Below are positions 45,345 through 54,391 of a stretch of DNA of 64,000 nt, piece by piece. The DNA is from Spirochaetaceae bacterium. GTDB taxonomy: Bacteria; Spirochaetota; Spirochaetia; SZUA-6; Bin103. The notes under the pieces are model-generated. The model worked only from the letters and a program-made list of their open reading frames with translations. It had not been told where the DNA came from and searched no databases. A program made the position numbers and the translations under genes. The stretch lies in NCBI GenBank assembly GCA_028818385.1, contig JAPPNY010000110.1:30832-94831 (forward strand). The letters run 5' to 3'. The number at the start of each line of letters is the position of its first letter. The first letter of the stretch is position 1.

Positions 45345-45691
45345 GCGCCGAAGCGATCGCCATCATCGGCGCCGCCGTCGGGTTGTTGGCCGTGCTGGTG
45401 CCGCTCATGTTGTACCTGCATGGCCGCTTGGCGGGAGAAATCGGCGAGGTCCGCCGCGACCTGCGCGCTCTGGGCGAGCGCGTGGCGCACGTAGAGTCGG
45501 GGGTGCTGACCCTGGAAGCCCGAACGGCTCGCATCGAGACGGCCGTGCTTGCCCACGGCGAGCGCATCGCCCGCATAGAAGGCGCGCTGACCGGCCCTTG
45601 GCGTCCTTCCGCGGACGAGCCGTCGGCTCAGGAGGCGGAGATAGCCCGCCAATACATGGGTGGATCGCTTGAGCGCCCACCTGGCGACTGA
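45341..45691 (+). CDS. Small membrane-anchored coiled-coil protein
   Basis: 116 residues. One transmembrane segment (AIIGAAVGLLAVLVPLMLYL, about residues 6-25) is followed by a long heptad-rich coiled coil to about residue 85. It resembles small accessory proteins of phage and mobile islands, but the function is unknown. The start overlaps the preceding small frame. Confidence 0.6.
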   Translation: MSAEAIAIIGAAVGLLAVLVPLMLYLHGRLAGEIGEVRRDLRALGERVAHVESGVLTLEARTARIETAVLAHGERIARIEGALTGPWRPSADEPSAQEAEIARQYMGGSLERPPGD

Positions 45692-45696
45692 CCCCT

Positions 45697-45722
45697 GCCG
45701 GCAATTCCCGGACCGGAAACTA
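45697..45722 (-). repeat. Single insertion-sequence end
   Basis: On the minus strand, GTCCGGGAATTGCCG (45699-45713) is identical to the left end of the insertion sequence at 19843-19857, preceded by GTTTCCG instead of GTTCCT. No second end or transposase is near. Confidence 0.4.
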
Positions 45723-45724
45723 CC

Positions 45725-46285
45725 CTACGTTCCTCCGTTGCACACTCTATAAGCAAACTCAACGATCTCAGCGGCCTTCTGGGCGTCTGCAGGAGCCTTC
45801 AAGAACCCTTCCTTAACAAACGCATCACACATCGTCTGCAGTGTCCGAGAATCCAGTTCTCCATCGACACCTACCGATTCTATCGTCACGAAATTGTGCA
45901 TGTAGGGGAATATTTCAACACTAATTTCTTCATAAACAGGATTTCTTCGAAGCCATGTCATGTCATCCGCAATAGCAGCAAGAATACTTCGAAAGCCTCT
46001 CCAAGCCGCGTCGCCCTCCACCAACTGCACTCCTTTGCCTTCTGACATCTTTTCGTGGTCATGCATGTAGTACACCGCTGCAAAGTAACGATGGCCGAGA
46101 TCGTTGAACACATTCTCACCGCCCCGGAATTCGTTCGCGATTGTGCTCATAGCAGTGGTCCTAGCGATCTGCCAAGAAACGCCGGCGGAAAGCATCGCGA
46201 TCATCACCGGTACCACGATCGCTGTAATCCACCATTTCTTTGTGTTCGGCCCAATGGCCGCCATTCGCTTCGCGTCACGCTTCAT
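45725..46285 (-). CDS. Hypothetical membrane-anchored protein
   Basis: 186 residues from the ATG at 46285, which has GGAG just before it. One hydrophobic segment near residues 19-38 (WWITAIVVPVMIAMLSAGVS) anchors a soluble helical domain of about 145 residues. Composition is AT-richer than the housekeeping genes. No family was recognised. Bases 46286-46509 hold no gene that I can support. Confidence 0.55.
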   Translation of the reverse strand: MKRDAKRMAAIGPNTKKWWITAIVVPVMIAMLSAGVSWQIARTTAMSTIANEFRGGENVFNDLGHRYFAAVYYMHDHEKMSEGKGVQLVEGDAAWRGFRSILAAIADDMTWLRRNPVYEEISVEIFPYMHNFVTIESVGVDGELDSRTLQTMCDAFVKEGFLKAPADAQKAAEIVEFAYRVCNGGT

Positions 46286-46509
46286 CTCTCCGGAACCTCC
46301 ACCCACAACTGCCGCCGTCCTTTGGTAACTGTTCAGGCGTAGGGTAGCTTCGTTCAGCAGATTCCGTCAACCGGTCGAGACTTCGGATTGTAAGTTGTTT
46401 CGGACGCTGTACGTGCTGAGCTGGCTCGCTTACTGCCGTCCTGACGACCGCCATCGTCGGCTCTGACACTTCGGTTGACGTCTCGCGGAACGATCTGCAC
46501 GACGGGTGC

Positions 46510-47160
46510 CTACCAGTAGGTAGGTTTCAGCTCCGATTTGGTGTAGGGAAACAGGTCGATGCCGACCGGGAATCCGAATGGCAGGTAGTCGCCGATCCGG
46601 TCACGGACCGGCCGGCGCGACCCCGAGATCACCACGCACACGTCGACATCGCTGCTTGGGGCCGGAGCACCGTTGACCCGCGAGCCGAACCAGATGATCC
46701 GCCGTACCTCGGGTCGCTGCGCCGCGATGTGACGAGCCCAGCCGCGGACAGCCGCTTCAACGGTCGCCTGGTTGTTCGATTTGACCACGAGCGAAGCTGA
46801 TGATCGTCTCGGCACAGCGAATGGCATCTCGGAGTCCTTCTTCGTATAGAAATCGACCGGCGCGCCCGTGTCGAAGCCGTGTGGATAGCGGGTCAGGATG
46901 TAATGCTTGTCGAGGCTCTTGGCGCAGGTGATCAGTTCTTCGCCGGCCTGCTCTGCGGTCGTCACCAAACCGAGGAGAGCCGTAACCGTGTGTCCCCAGG
47001 CATCCTCACCGCGGCTCAGAAGGACCGCCTTGAGTGACTTCTCCGCAGCTTGCTGTGCGGCGAAACACGCCCACTCGTGCGTATCATGGTCGCGCGCGTT
47101 ACCGGCATGGCGGAAATCCGCGTCCGCCTGCCGAAGCCAGTCTCCGTGACGTGCGGCCAT
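46510..47160 (-). CDS. HEPN-nucleotidyltransferase fusion (MNT-HEPN type)
   Basis: 216 residues from the ATG at 47160; the upstream extension is not conserved-looking. Residues 1-115 form a HEPN domain (WLRQADADFRHA, CFAAQQAAEKSLKAVLL, ILTRYPHGFDTG). Residues 125-216 form a minimal nucleotidyltransferase with GSRVNG and the metal pair D171-x-D173. Normally these are two proteins of a toxin-antitoxin pair, where the MNT subunit AMPylates the HEPN toxin. Here both are on one chain. The typical HEPN R-x4-6-H RNase motif is not evident. The start region overlaps nothing; the sulfatase diverges. Confidence 0.8.
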   Translation of the reverse strand: MAARHGDWLRQADADFRHAGNARDHDTHEWACFAAQQAAEKSLKAVLLSRGEDAWGHTVTALLGLVTTAEQAGEELITCAKSLDKHYILTRYPHGFDTGAPVDFYTKKDSEMPFAVPRRSSASLVVKSNNQATVEAAVRGWARHIAAQRPEVRRIIWFGSRVNGAPAPSSDVDVCVVISGSRRPVRDRIGDYLPFGFPVGIDLFPYTKSELKPTYW

Positions 47161-47269
47161 GACGATCCACTGTAGCAGGGCTGCGGCGGACTGCGGAGAT
47201 GGCCCTCCCTCCGCCCGCAGCCGTTCGAACTCACGGCGCGAGCGTGCTAACCTGTGTCTTGTCAACAGA

Positions 47270-48616
47270 ATGTCGCGACCGAACGTCATCTACATCGACT
47301 GCCACGACCTTGGGAACTGGCTGGGCTGCTACGGCCGGCCCGATCTGGACACTCCCCACCTGGATGGGCTGGCGGCCGCGGGCGCGCGCTTCGGTATGCA
47401 CATCGCCACGGCGCCGATCTGCATACCGAGCCGCTCCTCCATGTACACCGGGTCGCTCCCCCACGAGGTGGGGGTCATCGGCCAGGAGCCGCTCGCCCCG
47501 GGGACGATCTGCATGGCGGCGCGGTTTCGGCGGGCCGGGTATCGGACCGTGCTGTGCGGACGGCTGATGATCCCGAACGACCCGCACTGGGCGGGATTCG
47601 CGCGGCAGATCGCGACCGTCCCGGACGAGCAGGCGGACGCGGCGGCGGCCTTCATCGAAACGCAGCGCGGCGAGGACGCCCCGTTCCTGCTGCAGGTGTC
47701 GTTAACGCAGTGCCATCGCCCGTTCGGAGAGGCGTTCGACCCGGAGGTGCCGGACCGGATCGCGGTGCCGCCGTATCTTCCCGACACGGACGTCACCCGC
47801 CGCGACCTGGCCACCCTGGCGTGGCAGATCCGGGACATGGACGCCCGCGTCGGCCGCATCCTGGCCGCCATCGACCACGCGGGCCTCCGCGAGCGCACGC
47901 TGGTCGTGTTCACGACCGAGCACGGCCCGGCCGTGGCGCGCGCCAAGCACACCATCTACGACTCCGGGCTGCGTACGGCGCTGTTGATGCGCCTGCCGGG
48001 CCTGATCGCGCCGGGCAGGACCATCGCTGAGCTGTCGAGCAACGTCGATCTGCTGCCTACCCTGTCCGATCTCTGTGGGCTTGAGCCGCCGCAGGGCATC
48101 CAGGGACTGAGCTGGGCCGCGCAGCTTGCGCCCGGCGAGCCGGCCGCGCCGCTGCGCCGCTGGGCGTTCAGCCAGCTCAACTGGGGCAGGCGCAGCGGGC
48201 GCTGGTACTACACGCCGGCCCGCGCCATCCGCACCTCCGGCTACAAGCTGATCCGCAGCTACCGCAGCGTCCCCATCTACGTCGACAACGGCTGGCTGGC
48301 GCGCTACGCCGGCGACCGGGAGACGGTGGAGCGCTGGTACGGCTCCCCGCTGCCGGACACGCAGCTCTTCGACCTGTCCGCGGATCCGTTCGAGCTGCGC
48401 GACCTGGCCGGCGATCCGGCGCTTGCCGACGTGGAGGCGCAGCTCAGGGAGCGCCTGGACCAGCACCTGCGCGCCACCGGAGATCCCGTGCTCCGCGGTC
48501 CGGTCGCCAACCGCGCGGGCGAGCCCGACGTCTGCCAGTGGCAGGAACAGGCGGACGGGAGCTTCAGCCTGACCCCCGACGACCCCATGGACACCGACGA
48601 GGAGTCGTTCACCTGA
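47270..48616 (+). CDS. Sulfatase (arylsulfatase-type)
   Basis: 448 residues from the ATG at 47270. The formylglycine motif is C51-I-P-S-R55 (CIPSRSSMYTG), and the metal ligands start with NVIYIDCHDLGNW. The second-half motif TEHGPA carries the DG/HG metal site. No signal peptide is seen, so it acts in the cytoplasm or is exported by an unusual route. It hydrolyses a sulfate ester, perhaps from marine glycans or, like other sulfatase-fold enzymes, a phosphonate ester. A maturase gene is not in the window. Confidence 0.88.
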   Translation: MSRPNVIYIDCHDLGNWLGCYGRPDLDTPHLDGLAAAGARFGMHIATAPICIPSRSSMYTGSLPHEVGVIGQEPLAPGTICMAARFRRAGYRTVLCGRLMIPNDPHWAGFARQIATVPDEQADAAAAFIETQRGEDAPFLLQVSLTQCHRPFGEAFDPEVPDRIAVPPYLPDTDVTRRDLATLAWQIRDMDARVGRILAAIDHAGLRERTLVVFTTEHGPAVARAKHTIYDSGLRTALLMRLPGLIAPGRTIAELSSNVDLLPTLSDLCGLEPPQGIQGLSWAAQLAPGEPAAPLRRWAFSQLNWGRRSGRWYYTPARAIRTSGYKLIRSYRSVPIYVDNGWLARYAGDRETVERWYGSPLPDTQLFDLSADPFELRDLAGDPALADVEAQLRERLDQHLRATGDPVLRGPVANRAGEPDVCQWQEQADGSFSLTPDDPMDTDEESFT

Positions 48617-48670
48617 ACGACGAAAGGCGGCGAAGCCACTGCCGGAGCGCGCGGCGCCCTGCCGGCGGGC

Positions 48671-50386
48671 TCACGCCGGTGGCGCTGCGTCCGTTGGCGG
48701 CAGCATGTCCGCTTCCGCGCTGTCGTCATCCGACGTGTCGCTGTCGGCGACCGTCGCTGCCGTATCGTACACGGGAAGGCGGACGGTTCGTTCCTGCATG
48801 AACCTCCGTTCGCCGTCCTTGAGGAATCCAAGCCGAGCTTTGAGCAAACCGGTTCGGTCACCTTTGCGGACCATCGGGGCGCAGTTGCCCGGGAACCCGT
48901 GAGTCGGCAGCAACTCGGCGAGGTGCTTGTCGTTCAGGTGTTCCAGATGGCTGAAGACTTGTCCGCGAGACTCCTCATCCATGAACATGCGGTTCGCGGG
49001 GCTGGCGACCATCTCAGGTGGACTCGGGTTGGACCATAGATAACCGACCGCCGCGGTCCCCAGTCGCGAGAGCAGCGCGCCCGGATTCAGGCTTCGTGAG
49101 CCGCAGACAAGCGAGCGGGGACCAAGAGATGCCAAGTACAGCAGGAAGGCGCGCACGCGCGCGCTGCGCGCGTCGAAGCGCTCGGGGAACCCCTGCGCCG
49201 GCGCCTCCAGATCGACCACGCTCACGTGGCTGTTGGAATCACTCGCGAGCGTGCGTATCTCCGCCAGCGCGTCGCGGGCTTGCGACGAGTTTACGCCGCC
49301 GAACCAGCCGGTGAATGACGTCACCCAGAACCACCGCTTCAGCTTGTTCAGCGCGGTCTCGTCCGGCTGGGGGCAACGGCGGTAGAACTCCCCGAGCATG
49401 ACGAGCTGTAGGCCATACGGGAGCAAGCGGTCCGAAGTGACGCCGAGTTCAGCGAGGAGTCTGAGCGCCCGCATAATGCCTTGCTTTGCCGCCTTGAACG
49501 CCTGCGGCAGCTCCTGGCGAATTTCCTCCTTGACCACGAGGTCCGCCCAATCCTTGGCGTAGATGTCGCGGTCGAGCGCCGCGAGAACGGACCTGAGCAG
49601 GAAGATTCGGTCCAGATTCCCGAACCTCTTGTCGCGAAGATCGGCCTGGAATTCGTCCAGCATTCGGGCGAGATGAAACTCCCCCTCCCGGTACGTGAGG
49701 GCGGACACGAGCTCATCCGGGGCGATCTTGCGACCTGTGCGATTCAGCCGCGCGAAAACGGTGACAGCGCTCTCCAGATCGGCGTCTCCGATGCGAATCA
49801 CCGGGAGCTGATAGTCGCGAAAGGCACTCGCCAGACGGTCCGCCTCGGCGAGCCGGCGCTTCGCCCGCTCGCCGTCGTCGTCATGTTCGATGAGGCGGCA
49901 CGCCGCGAAGAATCCGGCGGTTGTGAGCAGGCTCCGCACGGGGAAGTTCTGCTGGTACTGGTTCGTCGTCGCGTCCGGGAGCGTAACGAATTCCTGGTTG
50001 TCGAGGTCGTAATAGATGCGCCACTCGATCTGATCCACGTTCGGTTCGACGTCGTCGGTCAGCCGCAGCGTACCGACCAGAGTGGACACACGTTGCTGCC
50101 CGTCCAGCAGGTAGCCAACCGCGCCCTCAGGTGGAGGCCCGATCGTCACCGGTCCGATGCGATCGTTCGACTCGATGCTTCGTGAAGTATCCCACACCAG
50201 GATCGAGCCAATGGGATAGCCGTGGAGAATGCTGTCGAGCAACTGAAACACGTCAGGCTGCTTCCACACGAAGGCCCGTTGAAACCTCGGAACGCGGATC
50301 CTGCCGGAGGCGACGTCTTCGACGAGACGCCCGAGGAACACGACCTCCGGCTTGACTTCGGTGCGCTTCTGTCGCCCATCGGTCAT
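48671..50386 (-). CDS. DUF262 (GmrSD-like) protein
   Basis: 571 residues. The ParB/Srx-like DUF262 domain is clear from VPRFQRAFVWK (32-42), LLDSILHGYPIGSILVW and LLDGQQRVST (93-102). DUF262 proteins bind nucleotides and act in modification-dependent restriction (GmrSD) and other defence systems. The C-terminal 300 residues are helical; no HNH DUF1524 motif is evident. The start lies 4 bp after the broken TOPRIM gene, and the ATPase gene precedes that, so the three form one operon. Confidence 0.82.
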   Translation of the reverse strand: MTDGRQKRTEVKPEVVFLGRLVEDVASGRIRVPRFQRAFVWKQPDVFQLLDSILHGYPIGSILVWDTSRSIESNDRIGPVTIGPPPEGAVGYLLDGQQRVSTLVGTLRLTDDVEPNVDQIEWRIYYDLDNQEFVTLPDATTNQYQQNFPVRSLLTTAGFFAACRLIEHDDDGERAKRRLAEADRLASAFRDYQLPVIRIGDADLESAVTVFARLNRTGRKIAPDELVSALTYREGEFHLARMLDEFQADLRDKRFGNLDRIFLLRSVLAALDRDIYAKDWADLVVKEEIRQELPQAFKAAKQGIMRALRLLAELGVTSDRLLPYGLQLVMLGEFYRRCPQPDETALNKLKRWFWVTSFTGWFGGVNSSQARDALAEIRTLASDSNSHVSVVDLEAPAQGFPERFDARSARVRAFLLYLASLGPRSLVCGSRSLNPGALLSRLGTAAVGYLWSNPSPPEMVASPANRMFMDEESRGQVFSHLEHLNDKHLAELLPTHGFPGNCAPMVRKGDRTGLLKARLGFLKDGERRFMQERTVRLPVYDTAATVADSDTSDDDSAEADMLPPTDAAPPA

Positions 50387-50390
50387 CTCG

Positions 50391-51349
50391 CTATACCCCG
50401 CTTCGGATCAGCTCGATACCGTGTTCGAGGTCTCCCTGCCCGCGAGCCCGCAACTCCCCTGCGGCCGCCACGGCCTGCACGTTCCAACACTCATGCACGT
50501 TGGGTCCGAAGCCATTTTCGAGGATCACCCGATCGAAGTCCGGCATGCCGTCGAACAGGTCCTGCTCCGACGTGGAAGCGTTTTCGACCAGCCCTCCTTC
50601 ATGTCGAAGAAGTTCTTCTGATCGTCGCTCAGTCGGTCCCATGCTGCGACGCGTTGCCGGTGGTCGGCGCCGGTATCCGGCCGCGCGACGAGGAGAGCCT
50701 TCGTCAGGTAGTTCTCGGCCTCCCGTTTGGCGAGTACCCAGCACGACTGCCCTCCTTGTTTGCACGCTCGACGAAGAGCGCGGGCCTCGCCGCTCGCCTG
50801 ATCGTTGCTCCCCTTCCGGTCGCTGTCGATCACGGCGACCAGTCTAGTAGGCCGAGGCCCACACGTCCTGTTCCGGACCGCCTGCGCCATCTGGCCCTTC
50901 CCGCCCACGCTGTCGAATCGAATCGGTTCGGTCGGGTTTCTCCAAAGAACGGCCAGATCCGGGTCCAACTCTTCAATGATCCGCCGTACGAACGCCCCGT
51001 CGCTATCACGATTCTCCACCAGGATCTCAAGCGGTGTTTCGGCCAAACGACACGCCGTCTCCGCTGCCAGTTCGTCATGAGCATTCGGGTACGCTGTCAC
51101 CCGTAGGCGGCGTTCGTGCGGCTCCAGGGTCCATGCCGCCAACTTGGTCGCAGCGACGAGCATGTCCTTTACCCTGACTCCCTGTCTTCCGGGGTCGAGA
51201 CACCAGGTCGATGTGCTGATCGCCTCGACATCCCGGTCACCGGTGAGGTCCCACACATGCCAGCGGTCCTCGATCTTGGCCAGGATCCGGTCCAGCCACT
51301 GGTGAGAGTCCGCGTCGTTCGCCACGCTGGCGTCGATCGCGATGCGCAC
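50391..51349 (-). pseudogene. TOPRIM-like protein with frameshift
   Basis: The first frame gives about 255 good residues from 51349 (RIAIDASVANDADSHQWLDR; later VAVIDSDRKG and LAKREAENYL, the DxD and Glu pattern of OLD-type TOPRIM nucleases). Near 50585 the frame must shift by one base to continue as TSEQDLFDGMPDFDRVILEN to the TAG at 50391. Each half is sensible only in its own frame, so the gene carries one indel, real or from sequencing. It links the ATPase and DUF262 genes. Confidence 0.72.
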
Positions 51350-51355
51350 GGCCCG

Positions 51356-52588
51356 CTATCCCTTCTGTCTGGCCGCGCGACGGATGGCCAGAATCTCCTC
51401 GAAGTCCTCGGTGAAGACGCCCTGCGGCCACCGCTCCACCTCACCATCGTCTCGGATGGCGATCTTCTCCACCACGGAGCCGCGTCCGGGCTCTGCGTGA
51501 ATCCAGTACACCAGGGCGTCCCCGGCTTGCAACCGCCCCTCCGCGATCCAGCGACGCGCACGGAGGAGCAGCATTGCGGAATGCGTCTCGACGATCAGCG
51601 GCCTTGCGGACCCTGCGTAGTTTTTCAGCAAGAGCTCTGCTACGTGGGCATGGGCGGCCGGGTGGAGTTCCGCCTCCGGATGCTCGATCACATCGACGCC
51701 TGCTCCCGCCCGGCGTGCCGACAGTGCCGTGACGGCGACCGGCAGCACGTGCGAGAGCCCGCGCCCCGACTGGAGCATTCTTGCGCGCCCGTTTCCGACC
51801 GGCGTATCGGTCATCAGTTCGGCATAGCGGCCCTGCGCGGTAACGTTGATGCGTACGCCGAAGGCGGAAGCGTACCAGTCGCGGACCTCTTCGCGCAGGG
51901 TCTCGTCGGCAGCAAGCACCTCGGGGGCGTCTCGTCCGTCAGGCCCGACACTCGCAGGCGCGGCCTCCGGCGCCAGGAACGGCGACGATCCGAGTATCCT
52001 CGGGCACCGAAGGTGCCGGACCCCTGTGGCCCATCCCCTGAAGGCGTCGACGCCCGCGCCAACCCATGGCGCCAGCGTGTCCGGATCCCGAGCCAGCAGC
52101 CCTCGCCACTGGAGCCGCTTCAACGTGGAATCTCCTCCATTGACCGAAACTTGGTAGTCGGCGGAAGCTGCGTAGCCTGTCCGCTTGGCGAAGACCACGC
52201 GATCTTCGTGCTGAAGCCGCCACTCGAGCACCAGCCGCTCCGATGGCCGGCCCGGTTCGACCGTATTCCCTACCGTCACGTCCAGCGCGGACTCGCCGGA
52301 CTCCGCGCGTAGCGTGATCGCAAACGCCAGCCGGCCGTGAACCGTGCGGCCGGTGACCAGATCCTCGAAGCTGTCGCCATGCTGTATCCCGCCAGATTCC
52401 AACGGCAGCGGCTCGCCCGCAGCGTCATCCGGAGCGGACAGCCCACCGGCGATGAGCTGGATGGCCTGCGCCAGCGCCGTTTTGCCCGCGTTGTTCGGAC
52501 CCACCAGGATGGTCAGCGGCGCGACCTCCACGTCGGCTTGTTCGGCGTAGCCTTTGTAGTTCCGCAGGCTGAACTTGCAGAGCCTCAC
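51356..52588 (-). CDS. AAA_15/DUF3696-type ATPase
   Basis: 410 residues from a GTG. Walker A is GPNNAGKT (30-37). The SMC-like signature and Walker B lie in VIEHPEAELHP, followed by VETHSAMLLLRARRW with the switch His. The end (WPQGVFTEDFEEIL) resembles DUF3696. ATPases of this type work with TOPRIM or DUF262 partners in abortive infection systems such as OLD, Gabija and related sets. The TOPRIM gene begins 7 bp downstream. Confidence 0.82.
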   Translation of the reverse strand: MRLCKFSLRNYKGYAEQADVEVAPLTILVGPNNAGKTALAQAIQLIAGGLSAPDDAAGEPLPLESGGIQHGDSFEDLVTGRTVHGRLAFAITLRAESGESALDVTVGNTVEPGRPSERLVLEWRLQHEDRVVFAKRTGYAASADYQVSVNGGDSTLKRLQWRGLLARDPDTLAPWVGAGVDAFRGWATGVRHLRCPRILGSSPFLAPEAAPASVGPDGRDAPEVLAADETLREEVRDWYASAFGVRINVTAQGRYAELMTDTPVGNGRARMLQSGRGLSHVLPVAVTALSARRAGAGVDVIEHPEAELHPAAHAHVAELLLKNYAGSARPLIVETHSAMLLLRARRWIAEGRLQAGDALVYWIHAEPGRGSVVEKIAIRDDGEVERWPQGVFTEDFEEILAIRRAARQKG

Positions 52589-52652
52589 GACACGATGCCT
52601 CCTGGCGGCAAGTCAGCTATCTGCCTGATTCAGGTTCGCAGCGTCATCGTGA

Positions 52653-53594
52653 TCAGGCACTACCTGCTCGCTCGGTTTCGGCACTGCGGGTGGTCGCGGC
52701 CTGCTCCCGCGCCCGGTTCGTGGCGTCGCGCCACTCCTCCCACGTGGGCGTGGGGCCTGAGCTCAACACCGTCAGCGACTCGCGGCCGGAGGCCCGAAAG
52801 CGGTCGTGCAGCTCTTCCAGCGCAACGCGCGGCCCGCCGCTCAGCGTGGCAGGCGCGGCGTGATAGCGGAAATCGACGCTCCAGCGCGATGCGTCGGTCC
52901 GGTTCATCTTGCTGGCATGGAAGGTGAGGTTGGTCAGGAACAGGACATCACCCACCTGCATCTCCACCGGGGTCGGGGTGCCGCGCTGCTCGACGTCCTC
53001 GGCGGTGCGCACGTTCAGGTCCTCGCCACGCGCCGCGTCGATGAGACCCCAGCGGTGGCTGCCGGGAAGCACCCACACGCAGCCGTTCTCGACGTTCGCG
53101 TCCACCAGCGGCACCCAGACCGTGACGATGTGCGCCTCTTCGGTGGAGCCGATCCGCTTTCCGCGGGACGGCTCGTTGTAGTAGTGGCTGTCCTGGTGCC
53201 AGGGGAAGGAGGTGACCTCCGCCTCCGGCAGCTTGGTGCGGATGTTCAGCGCGCCAAGCTGCACGACCTCCGGGCCGATCAACTCGCGCAGTACCCGCAG
53301 GATGGCCGGATGCCGGTACAGATCGTAGAAGACCCGATCGAAAACGCTCCCGATCCAGCTCCGGGGCGAGACGTCCATCTCCCGGCATATGGCCGCGAAC
53401 CGCCGCTCGAACGGCTGCTCGGCGTGCAGCGAGCGGATCTCTCCCTCGGCCAGCATGCGGCGGGCGTAGGCGTCCACCTCCGCGGCCAGGAACGCGCGCA
53501 CCGGCTCCAGGCCGGCCGCCGCCACGAGGCCGCGCCGTACCGCGTACCCTTCTTCCTGATAAAGATCGAGAAACGAGTCTTCCATCATGGACAC
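52653..53594 (-). CDS. Phytanoyl-CoA dioxygenase (PhyH)-like oxygenase
   Basis: 313 residues; the start may be the GTG at 53594 or the ATG at 53588. The iron ligands are HQDSHYY (His-x-Asp) near residue 175 and the His in LTNLTFHASKMNRT near 240; WVPLVDANVENGCVWVLPGSH is the family core. PhyH-type Fe(II)/2-oxoglutarate enzymes hydroxylate many small molecules, so no substrate is proposed. It lies between a likely defence operon and a TIM-barrel isomerase gene on the same strand. Confidence 0.85.
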   Translation of the reverse strand: MSMMEDSFLDLYQEEGYAVRRGLVAAAGLEPVRAFLAAEVDAYARRMLAEGEIRSLHAEQPFERRFAAICREMDVSPRSWIGSVFDRVFYDLYRHPAILRVLRELIGPEVVQLGALNIRTKLPEAEVTSFPWHQDSHYYNEPSRGKRIGSTEEAHIVTVWVPLVDANVENGCVWVLPGSHRWGLIDAARGEDLNVRTAEDVEQRGTPTPVEMQVGDVLFLTNLTFHASKMNRTDASRWSVDFRYHAAPATLSGGPRVALEELHDRFRASGRESLTVLSSGPTPTWEEWRDATNRAREQAATTRSAETERAGSA

Positions 53595-53658
53595 ATCGTA
53601 CCATCGCGCGCCCGCAGCGACAGATGGCGGGACATCGCTCTCCCCTGATCCTTGCCCG

Positions 53659-54369
53659 TCACCAGACGCAGCGCATCGCCTCCACGCAGCTCTTGAGCGC
53701 CGGCATCGGATTGTCGACCTCGCCCTCGTATTCCAGGATCAGCGGGCCGTCGAAGCCGATGTCGTCCAGGGCGGCGGCCAGCGCCGGCATGTCCAGGTTG
53801 CCGGTGCCGACCACGACGTCGATGGGCTCGCGCCCCTGGCGGTAGACGAAGTCCTTGACGTGCACGCCGTACAGCCGGTCGCCAGCCAGCCGCGCCAGCT
53901 CGACCGGGTCGGCGCGGGCGTCGATGGCCCAGGCGGTGTCGAGCATCACGCCGATCTCCGGTCCCGTGGACTCGAGCAGCAGCTCCAGCATGGCTTCGGA
54001 CCCCAGCCAGTGGCCGCCGCCGTGGTTGTGCAGCGCCAGCCGCAGCCCCAGTTCGCCCGCCACCCGCTCGGCGGTGCGGAATGCCTCGCGTGAGAACGCC
54101 GGCCGGAAGTCGGCGCTGACCAGGCCGAGTCCCAACCGCCGGGGCAGCTCCAGGCTTGTCCGCATCGCGTCGGCGTCACCGGACAGGGTGGTCACCCCGG
54201 TGCTGACGATGCCGATGCCGGCCTCCAGGAACGCTTCCGGGTCGCCGGCGTGGAGCTCGACGTGCGCCAGCCCCAGGTCGGCGACCTTCTGCGCCACCAC
54301 GCGGGAGTCGGTAAAGCCGCGCAGGCAGTAGGTCTGAATCGCCAGGTCGCGGCGTGCGGAATCACTCAT
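53659..54369 (-). CDS. Sugar phosphate isomerase/epimerase (TIM barrel)
   Basis: 236 residues from the ATG at 54369. AP-endonuclease-2-type barrel: LAHVELHAGD, LALHNHGGGHW, VMLDTAWAID, GVHVKDFVY and LILEYEGE carry the usual metal ligands (Glu, His, Asp, His, Glu). Such proteins act on sugars or inositols. The RarA gene diverges only 22 bp away, so the promoters overlap. Confidence 0.82.
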   Translation of the reverse strand: MSDSARRDLAIQTYCLRGFTDSRVVAQKVADLGLAHVELHAGDPEAFLEAGIGIVSTGVTTLSGDADAMRTSLELPRRLGLGLVSADFRPAFSREAFRTAERVAGELGLRLALHNHGGGHWLGSEAMLELLLESTGPEIGVMLDTAWAIDARADPVELARLAGDRLYGVHVKDFVYRQGREPIDVVVGTGNLDMPALAAALDDIGFDGPLILEYEGEVDNPMPALKSCVEAMRCVW

Positions 54370-54391
54370 AGTCTGCGAGTCTACCCGAGCG

